A stretch of 64,000 nt of DNA. It comes from Melastoma dodecandrum (Eukaryota; Streptophyta; Magnoliopsida; Myrtales; Melastomataceae). The stretch covers positions 558,001 through 622,000 of the forward strand of contig JARUPY010000189.1 of NCBI GenBank assembly GCA_029817715.1. The letters run 5' to 3'. Position numbers and translations under genes: made by a program. The notes under the pieces were generated by a model, which ran no database searches, was not told the origin of the DNA, and was given only the letters and a program-made list of their open reading frames with translations. Positions 57,199 through 64,000 of the stretch are shown here, piece by piece. Position 1 is the first letter of the stretch, and each line of letters begins with the position of its first letter.

Positions 57199-57590
57199 TG
57201 ATACAACCAAAAATCATTAACCACCGTCCACTCAGATTTCCTACCTCCCGCAACAACCACCCCCGACAGCCCAAGCTGGGGAATGACTGTCCACACTCCA
57301 ACAACCTCCGCGCTCACTCCCCTCTCTCTCCCTCCTCTAACAGAAAATTAACAATACCCCCCACTCCCTTTTTGCATTTGTCTTTATCTACCCCACACCA
57401 CCCCATGGACTCAAGGTTCGATGGGCTTAATTAACACCCAGCCTAGCCCATTTCTCCAGTTCGTAATTGATTCCCGCCGACCAGCAACACAGCTCAGCAA
57501 CACACCAGCAACACAGCACAGCACACAGCAACACAGCAACCATCCATCCTCTGTTCGTCCCTCCACAGCTTCCCGCTTTTCCTCGCATCA
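57199..57590 (-). repeat. 3' LTR of the intact chromovirus
   Basis: On the minus strand it starts TGATGCGAGG and ends GGTTGTATCA; 392 bp. It carries CAACACAG-type short repeats shared with the other LTR. Confidence 0.93.
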
Positions 57591-57601
57591 AATGCCCCCC
57601 C

Positions 57602-60600
57602 TTAAGAACACTTGTCCTCAAGTGTGCGATCCGGGTAGCGACGTTCCAAATCGAATAAGAATTCCCAAGTAGCGTCCTCCGCTGGCTGATTCTGCCACTG
57701 CACAAGAACCTTTGTAACAGCACGATTACCACGCTTCACCATTGTGCGTGCCAAAATAGCCACAGGAACCGGTGGTACAGGTTCAACCGAATCAGGAAGC
57801 GCTGTAGATACCCGAGATGAATCTAGAAGTCGCCCACGAAGTTTAGAGACATGAAAAACCGGGTGGATGGACGACCCTGCTGGCAAAGCCACCTTGTAAG
57901 CAGCTCGTCCGATCTTATCAACCACCTTATAGGGCCCATAGAATAAAGGAGATAGTTTGTGATTAATGCGGCGCTGCACACTGGCCTGTCTGTATGCCTG
58001 CAGTTTGACGTAAACCAAGTCTCCGATTGCAAATTCTCTGTCGGACCGGTGCTGATCGGCCAGCTGACGCATACGATGTTGGGCACGATCCATATGAAAA
58101 CGCAGCAAATGAATGAGCTCTTCCTTACTTCGCAACTCGAAATCCACCTCCGCAACTACGTTATCAGCTGGGAAATAAGGAATATGCAGGGGAGGGGCGT
58201 ACCCATATAAAGCTTCGAACGGTGACATGTTGATGGAGGAGTGATGGGTGCTGTTGTACCACCACTCTGCCATGGATAACCACTTACACCAGTCCTGTGG
58301 TCTGTCACTCGTCATGCAACGCAGATAGGTCTCGAGGCACCGATTAACTACCTCCGTCTGCCCATCTGTTTGAGGGTGATACGCTGAAGAGAGGTGCAGC
58401 TCAACGCCTTGCAAACGAAACAACTCTTGCCAGAAACGGCTGAGGAAGATCGTGTCTCGATCGCTGACAATGGTGAGTGGTAAGCCATGCAACTTAAACA
58501 CGTTGTCAAAGAAAGCTTGAGCTACTGTCTTTGCTGAGAACGGATGGGATAATGCAATGAAATGACCATACTTCGACAGTCGGTCTACTACCACCAAAAT
58601 GGTTTCCCGCCCTTGAGATCTGGGCAACCCCTCAACGAAATCAAGAGAAATGTCTTGCCAGAGACCCGCTGGAATGGGTAAGGGCTGTAATAAACCCGGA
58701 GTGGCCACATTCTCGTGTTTACACCTTAAACAAGTATCACAGGTCCGGACAAAATTCCGAATATCACGATCCATTCCTCTCCAAAAGAAATATCTGTTAA
58801 CCCTCTTGGACGTGGCCAATGCCCCCGAATGTCCGCCCACTGAACTGCCATGAAAAATCTTAATAATCTTGAGCCTCACCATAGGGTTGTTACCCACCAT
58901 AATTCGAGATCCCCGTTTTAGCAGTCCTTGATGCCACTTATAGAGAGAAGACGTGAAGCTACCATCCTGTAATCCTTTAAGCAACTTCTGTAAGTTACTG
59001 TCACTCTGCCATGTTTGCTTGACATCATCTAAAAGAGTAGGGCAATCATCCTGGACAATCACAGCAAAGAGTTCGGAACCTGGAAGCCGAGACAATGCAT
59101 CCGCCGCTAAGTTTTCTTTTCCTTGCTTATACAAGATCTCGTAGTCGTAACCCATCAACTTTGATAACCACTTACATTGACTCTCCGTATGAAGGCGCTG
59201 CTCCAGCAAGTGTTTAAGACTCTTGTGGTCAGTTCTAATAATGAAATGACGGCCACATAGGTAATGATGCCACTTACCCACTGCGTGCACGATAGACAGC
59301 AGTTCCTTCTCGTAGACAGAAAGAGCTTGGTGCTTCACGGATAAGGCTTTGCTGATATAGGGAATAGGGTGATTTTGTTGCATGAGCACAGCACCTATGC
59401 CTGTGGCACACGCATCTGTTTCCACCACGAAGTCCGAATGAAAATCTGGTAGGGCCAAGATTGGGGCAGAGGTCAGCAAGGTCTTCAGTTGGTCAAAAGC
59501 CTCCTGAGCCGAGGAATCCCACTGAAAAGAGTCCTTCTTCAGTAAATTGGTAAGAGGCCGACATATAACTCCGTAACCCCGAATAAACCGCCGATAGTAT
59601 CCACTTAAACCCAAAAAACCACGCAGTTGCTTCACGTTCACCGGAGTAGGCCAATCGTGGACAGCTTGTATCTTCTTCGGGTCTGTAGAAACGCCCTGCC
59701 GATCAATATAGTGACCCAAATATTCGACCCTTGCGCAACCAAAAGAGCATTTAGACCTTTTAGCAAAAAGGGCATTCAGTTTCAGTACTTCCAAGGCCGT
59801 TTGTAAGTGCTCCACATGCTCTGCTAAGCTGGCGCTGTACACAAGGATGTCATCAAAAAACACTAAAATGAATTTGCGCAGATATGGCCGGAAGATGGAA
59901 TTCATAAGGGCCTGAAAGGTGGAGGGAGCATTCGTAAGCCCGAAGGGCATAACCAAGAACTCGTAGTGTCCTTCGTGAGTACGAAATGCCGTCTTAGGGA
60001 CATCTTCTGGGGCCATCCGAATTTGGTGATATCCTGCGCGCAGGTCTATCTTGGAATAGATCACCGAACCGAAAAGCTCATCCAATAGTTCTTCTATTAT
60101 CGGTATGGGGTATTTGTCCTTGATGGTGAGTTGGTTGAGTTGTCGGTAATCGACGCACATGCGCCACGACCCATCTTTCTTTTTAACCAACACCACCGGA
60201 GAAGAGACCGAGCTGCGACTTGGCTGTATAACTCCCGTTTCAAGCATCTCGTTAACCATCTGTTCGATTATATCCTTCTGGGTTGACGAATGCCTGTATG
60301 GACGGACATTGACACCATGAACACCATCCTTTAATGTAATTGAATGATCATGTCCACGAAAGGGAGGCAGACCTTGGGGTTCCTGAAAAATTTCCTGATA
60401 GACATCGAGAACTGCAGATACGGCTGGATCAAGTTCATCACTAGACTGTAGATGATACAGGACCACAGGTTCATGGTTCCATAACACAGTAATCAGCTGA
60501 TTAAGTGATAGCTTATTCAAGGCCTTTCCATCCGTCACCTGACAATTGGTGCTGGGAAGTTTAGCAGTGTTCCCCTGCAATACTACCTCCTGACCTGCCC

Positions 60601-62200
60601 ATTTAAAAGTCATCCTGCTCAATTGAAAATTCCACATAATATTCCCCAATTGGGCTAACCATTGAACCCCCAATATCATTTCACAACCTTGCAGAGGTAA
60701 GACATAGAAGTCGGCTGTGAAATTATGTTCCTGCATTTGCCACGCAAAGCACCTCATGATCCTACTACTGCTCAGTCGTCTACCATCTGCAACTAGCACT
60801 TGTACCGGACGGATCGGACCAGCTACGATGTTCATTCCCTTCAAGACTCCATCATCCACAAAGTTGTGTGAACTACCCGAATCAATCAAAATATGCAATG
60901 GTCGTTTACCGTACTGACCAACAATCCGCATGGTTTGCGCTCCGTGATCACCCACTTCTCCATTCAACGCATGCAATGTCACTTTCATTTCCTCACTCCC
61001 TGCTTCCTCATATCTATTAAGGAACTCTTCGTCATCAGCTGATCCATTTTCCCTTTCTTCTACTATTAATGAAAATAGTTGGCGTTTAGAGCAACGATGA
61101 TTTCTGTTGAACGGCTCATTACAGCCGAAGCACAACCCTTTAAGTCGCCTTTCCTCGATTTCTTCATGGCTCAACCTCCTTCGGCCTCCACCCGCCACCG
61201 TACTCCCAGATTCAAATGCTCTGTTTCCCGATTGTCCTATTCCATTACCCTTAAGAAGCAGAGGAGGTTTGTTTACAGGATTTACTACAGCAGGCGATTG
61301 TGACTGTGGAACAAAAGTGGACATTCTACCAGCCCCCGCCAATCCTCCAGAAGCAGAAAAAACTTGTCTAGCTGTTCCCTTACTCCATTTACCTTGGCCC
61401 ACAGAATTCGCATCAGGTGGTACATCCCTACTAATAATCCGAGCATTCGCCTGAACACTCAACAAGTCTGTAGGTTTTAACAACCAGAGAGTGCTCCGAA
61501 ATTCCTCCTTGAGTCCGTTAATGAACAGGCTGACCTGGAAGGACATGGGTAGATCAACCTTTTCCAGCACGTTCCTCAGACAAGTATCAAACGCCTCCAT
61601 GTAAACGTACAAGTTAGACAGATCTCCCTCCTGTTTCAAATGCTTCATCTGCCCCATTGGATCCTCCAAAACATCCTTACCGAATCGCTTCGTCAATGCC
61701 GAAACGTATTCCTCCCAAGTCAAGACAGTCTCATGGCTGCGATTCCTGATAAAAGTGTAATGCCACTGAAGAGCAGCGCCGTACATGTACAACGATGCGA
61801 GCTTCACCTTCTTAAACTCCGGTACCCGTTCCAACTCAAAATACCTACTGCTTTTATATAACCAATCTTCCATGTGAGAACCATCAAAGTCCGGAAACTC
61901 TACCTTTGGCATGGTGAATTGATAAGAGTTATCCCCCTGCAGCAGTGTCATCTCCCCCACACTCTGTTTCGCGTTAACTGGTCTAGCAACCACCGTTTCT
62001 GATTCCACTTCACGGCCAACCTGAGTACTTCTTCCCAGAGCCTGCAAATGTTCCTGCATCGCCTCCCACTTCAAATCTGATTTTGCCTGCATCTCCTTGA
62101 TTTGTTTCGTTAACATCTCCATCCGATCCACCAACCCGCCTACCAACTCATTTGTCGCATCCTGATCCTTCTTCAGCTCGAGCAGCTTTGTATCCACCAT
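57602..62200 (-). CDS. gag-pol: Gag-pol polyprotein of the chromovirus (1532 aa)
   Basis: A single open frame from ATG at 62200 (MVDTKLLELKK) to the stop at 57602. An open extension into the LTR exists but is not coding. Order: coiled coil (about 1-50); gag capsid (VEFPDFDGSHMEDWLYKSS); zinc knuckle (LCFGCNEPFNRNHRC); protease (LIDSGSSHNFVDDG); reverse transcriptase (RMCVDYRQLNQLTIKDKYP, FFDDILVYS); RNase H (VVETDACATGIGAVLM); integrase HHCC (GGHSGALATSKR...CDTCLRCK) and DDE core (LDFVEGLPRS, IVSDRDTIF, AYHPQTDGQTEVVNR); C-terminal chromodomain (RGNRAVTKVLVQWQNQP, then ATWEFLFDLERRYP). Chromodomains steer such elements to heterochromatin. All catalytic residues I can check are present. It inserted into the RING-H2 gene. 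Confidence 0.95.
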   Translation of the reverse strand: MVDTKLLELKKDQDATNELVGGLVDRMEMLTKQIKEMQAKSDLKWEAMQEHLQALGRSTQVGREVESETVVARPVNAKQSVGEMTLLQGDNSYQFTMPKVEFPDFDGSHMEDWLYKSSRYFELERVPEFKKVKLASLYMYGAALQWHYTFIRNRSHETVLTWEEYVSALTKRFGKDVLEDPMGQMKHLKQEGDLSNLYVYMEAFDTCLRNVLEKVDLPMSFQVSLFINGLKEEFRSTLWLLKPTDLLSVQANARIISRDVPPDANSVGQGKWSKGTARQVFSASGGLAGAGRMSTFVPQSQSPAVVNPVNKPPLLLKGNGIGQSGNRAFESGSTVAGGGRRRLSHEEIEERRLKGLCFGCNEPFNRNHRCSKRQLFSLIVEERENGSADDEEFLNRYEEAGSEEMKVTLHALNGEVGDHGAQTMRIVGQYGKRPLHILIDSGSSHNFVDDGVLKGMNIVAGPIRPVQVLVADGRRLSSSRIMRCFAWQMQEHNFTADFYVLPLQGCEMILGVQWLAQLGNIMWNFQLSRMTFKWAGQEVVLQGNTAKLPSTNCQVTDGKALNKLSLNQLITVLWNHEPVVLYHLQSSDELDPAVSAVLDVYQEIFQEPQGLPPFRGHDHSITLKDGVHGVNVRPYRHSSTQKDIIEQMVNEMLETGVIQPSRSSVSSPVVLVKKKDGSWRMCVDYRQLNQLTIKDKYPIPIIEELLDELFGSVIYSKIDLRAGYHQIRMAPEDVPKTAFRTHEGHYEFLVMPFGLTNAPSTFQALMNSIFRPYLRKFILVFFDDILVYSASLAEHVEHLQTALEVLKLNALFAKRSKCSFGCARVEYLGHYIDRQGVSTDPKKIQAVHDWPTPVNVKQLRGFLGLSGYYRRFIRGYGVICRPLTNLLKKDSFQWDSSAQEAFDQLKTLLTSAPILALPDFHSDFVVETDACATGIGAVLMQQNHPIPYISKALSVKHQALSVYEKELLSIVHAVGKWHHYLCGRHFIIRTDHKSLKHLLEQRLHTESQCKWLSKLMGYDYEILYKQGKENLAADALSRLPGSELFAVIVQDDCPTLLDDVKQTWQSDSNLQKLLKGLQDGSFTSSLYKWHQGLLKRGSRIMVGNNPMVRLKIIKIFHGSSVGGHSGALATSKRVNRYFFWRGMDRDIRNFVRTCDTCLRCKHENVATPGLLQPLPIPAGLWQDISLDFVEGLPRSQGRETILVVVDRLSKYGHFIALSHPFSAKTVAQAFFDNVFKLHGLPLTIVSDRDTIFLSRFWQELFRLQGVELHLSSAYHPQTDGQTEVVNRCLETYLRCMTSDRPQDWCKWLSMAEWWYNSTHHSSINMSPFEALYGYAPPLHIPYFPADNVVAEVDFELRSKEELIHLLRFHMDRAQHRMRQLADQHRSDREFAIGDLVYVKLQAYRQASVQRRINHKLSPLFYGPYKVVDKIGRAAYKVALPAGSSIHPVFHVSKLRGRLLDSSRVSTALPDSVEPVPPVPVAILARTMVKRGNRAVTKVLVQWQNQPAEDATWEFLFDLERRYPDRTLEDKCS

Positions 62201-62218
62201 GGCCACCGGAGCTGAAAT

Positions 62219-62229
62219 GCTCTGATACC
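62219..62229 (-). other. Primer-binding site of the intact chromovirus
   Basis: GGTATCAGAGC on the minus strand, two bases after the 5' LTR end, matches the initiator tRNA-Met primer site. Confidence 0.85.
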
Positions 62230-62231
62230 CT

Positions 62232-62629
62232 TGATGCAACCAAAAATCATTAACCACCGTCCACTCAGATTTCCTACCACCCGCAACAACCACCCCCGAC
62301 AGCCCAAGCTGGGGAATGACTGTCCAGACTCCAACAACCTCCGCGCTCCCTTCTCTCCCTCCTCTAACAGAAAATTAACAATACCCCCTATTCCCTTTTT
62401 GCATTTGTCTTTATCTACCCCACACCACCCCATGGACTCAAGGTTCGATGGGCTTAATTAACACCCAGCCTAGCCCATTTCTTCAGTTCGTAATTGTTTC
62501 CCGCCGACCAGCATCACAGATCAGCAACACACCAGCAACACAGCACAGCACACAGCAACACAGCAACCATCCATCCTCTGTTCGTTCTGTTGTTCGTCCC
62601 TCCACAGCTTCCCACTTTTCCTCGCATCA
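62232..62629 (-). repeat. 5' LTR of the intact chromovirus
   Basis: 398 bp, TGATGCGAGG to GGTTGCATCA on the minus strand. It differs from its partner by a few substitutions and short indels (for example an extra TGTTGTTCG-like unit). Confidence 0.93.
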
Positions 62630-63880
62630 ATCCTTCGTTACCTTCCGAGACGACCGCGACTCCTTCCTCAAGTCCTCCGACTCGTCTTCCCGTTGTTCCT
62701 ATTTGGATCTGCTCCGCGACCGGGAGAACCACGCGAGTTTCGTGATGGATCTGTTCCACCAGCGAGTGGAGGAGTCGGCGAACCTCGGCAGGGAGGTGGA
62801 GTCGTTGAGCGAGTCGAATTTCGGAGTCATTGAGGGGAATAGTGATGCCGGGACTGATAGTCTGGGGTTGAGCCTGGGGTTAGTGTTTGAGTTCGAGAGG
62901 TTGCGGGCCTACAATGATAATGGATCTTTCGTCCTTGAGCATCGGTATGGGAATGATGACGAGGTGGAGGGTGATGTTTTTGACGATGTGGATGAGTTTT
63001 TTGTTCATAGGCTGATTTCTCCCGTTTCTGGATCGGGTGGGTGGAGGATTTTGTTCGAGGAAACGAGGATGACGGTGTTGATATGATTGGGATTGTTGTT
63101 GTGTCTGAGTTGGGTTTGTGATCAGGGTCGGAGGATGATGGGATCGGTGTGAATATCTAGGATGAGTATGACCTGCATGACGTGCATGATTGTAACTAAG
63201 ACAATGACGGCGCGGGTAGTGTAACCCTTTGGGATTCTCTCCATTTAGCGGAACACCGAGAGAGCGCTGATGATTTCGATTAAGAGGAAGTGGATGGTCG
63301 GATTAAGAGAGGGAAACGTTGAGCCCGTTCATCCATGCCGACGGGAGCGTCGTGCCCGACACTGCTTCAGCCCGTGTCACTGTGACTGAAGATGGGGGCG
63401 AGGTAGGTGTGGAACGACTTGGTGGAATGGGAGATTTTGTTAAATGCTCAAAACTTGGATGTCAGTCCAGAATTGGAAACTTAGGAGGGACCATATTTTG
63501 GGGTGCATGACGATATATGCTGCGGAGAGTGTGCTGCTGATTGGAAAGCTGATAGAGAGTGAAAATGCATTGAGGGGTAGACCGCCGGCATCTGCTTCGG
63601 TGGTTGAGAGTCTTCCTTGTGCGGTTCTAGTTAAGGAAGATGCAGAGAAGAATGATGGGCTTTGTCCTGTTTGTAAGGACGAGTTTAATGCTAGAGAGAA
63701 AATGATGCAGTTGCCCTGCTGTAATCCCTAACATTCTGACTGCATCGTGATGTGGTTGGAGATCGGAATTCTTGTCCAGTTTGTCGAGACAAGTTGCCAA
63801 CAGATGATCTTGATGATGATAGTCGAAGGACTCAATGGGTTTACTTTGGCTTCTGTTGTATTGGGGTCATGAACAATTTT
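62630..63880 (+). pseudogene. RING-H2 E3 ubiquitin-ligase gene, inactivated
   Basis: The frame from 62635 reads SFVTFRDDRDSFLKS, LDLLRDRENHASFVMDLF and further acidic sequence to a stop at about 63084. After broken sequence a second frame (about 63490-63731) reads AAESVLLIGKLIESENALRG, RPPASASVVESLP and the first half of a RING-H2 finger, CPVCKDEFNAREKMMQLPCC. The codon after NP is TAA where relatives have Tyr. HSDCIVMWLEI follows, then a frameshift, and CPVCRDKLPTDDLDDD in another frame completes the finger. The layout is that of plant RING-H2 E3 ligases with an acidic N-terminus. Stops, a frameshift and the upstream retrotransposon make it dead. The first exon part probably lies left of the element (57051-57198). 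Confidence 0.8.
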
Positions 63881-64000
63881 GTAGATCTCCTTCAGCTTTC
63901 GGTTGAGGGCATGTTAGATTGAATCCCACATCCTACAGCATGGAGAAAAACTCTAGATGTTTTAATAATGTTGATGCAAGAGGATGCAACTATTGGGGCA
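63881..64000. other. End of window
   Basis: Nothing recognisable is seen; probably the 3' flank of the RING-H2 relic. Confidence 0.4.

Larger units (their letters stand above)
57199..62629 (-). mobile_element. Complete Ty3/gypsy chromovirus, apparently young
   Basis: A 5431-bp element on the minus strand. LTRs are 57199-57590 (its 3' LTR) and 62232-62629 (its 5' LTR), nearly identical with a few indels. Target duplication ATCCT is exact (57194-57198 and 62630-62634). The primer site (complement at 62219-62229, GGTATCAGAGC) matches initiator tRNA-Met. A G-rich polypurine tract adjoins the 3' LTR (57591-57602, read on minus). One uninterrupted gag-pol frame with a C-terminal chromodomain fills the interior, so it may be autonomous. 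Confidence 0.95.

Noticed and set aside
57047..57317. Minus-strand frames left of the chromovirus
   Set aside because: They translate LTR and GC-rich flank; the plus-strand frame fits the RING-H2 gene better.
62201..62293. LTR-side extension of the chromovirus frame
   Set aside because: It lies in the LTR and primer site; the first internal ATG (62200) is the likely start.
1..64000. CRISPR arrays, bacterial operons, rRNA
   Set aside because: None seen; introns and retrotransposons show a plant nuclear genome.

Overview
This is a stretch of nuclear chromosome from a flowering plant. The evidence is two MADS-box floral genes with the usual eight-exon structure, genes rich in GT-AG introns, plant-type DC1 zinc-finger genes, Ty3/gypsy (Athila, chromovirus) and Ty1/copia retrotransposons, and a fragment of the chloroplast gene ycf2. 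The species cannot be named from the sequence. The AP1/FUL-type gene ends in a FUL-like (paleoAP1) motif rather than a euAP1 tail.

Layout. 1-5199: non-coding. 5200-7665: SEPALLATA-type MADS gene (8 exons, 258 aa). 9369-12307: FRUITFULL-type MADS gene on the same strand (8 exons, 253 aa). 13068-13397: a broken gene scrap. 13426-16850: a decayed minus-strand chromovirus containing a solo LTR. 16850-18248: hairpin-rich repeats and AT-rich DNA. 18249-27972: a complete 27-exon HRQ1-type DExH helicase with an N-terminal ubiquitin-like region (1240 aa). 28335-52000: a DC1 gene cluster. 52000-53510: intergenic. 53511-56186: a plant protein O-fucosyltransferase family gene (8 exons, 527 aa). 56930-63880: a decayed RING-H2 gene into which an intact chromovirus (57199-62629) has jumped.

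The most unusual part is the DC1 cluster. Its unit is a head-to-head pair sharing a 275-bp promoter. One partner (31765-33362, +) is a P-loop kinase-like domain with an intact Walker A motif fused to DC1 zinc fingers. The other (30059-31489, -) has the same layout, but its P-loop has decayed. The pair exists a second time at about 36715 (-) and 37136 (+), and both members of that copy are dead. The 36715 gene is split by a non-coding LTR element. The 37136 gene is split over about 14.8 kb by four insertions: a solo LTR, a complete Athila element, a ycf2 fragment and a copia element. Each LTR insertion there can be placed to the base by its target-site duplication. A fifth minus-strand DC1 relic lies at 28335-28870.

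Working links between genes: SEP and FUL proteins are known MADS partners and often lie in tandem in angiosperms. The paired kinase-DC1 and pseudokinase-DC1 proteins may work together; this is inference. HRQ1 and the O-fucosyltransferase look like independent housekeeping-type genes.
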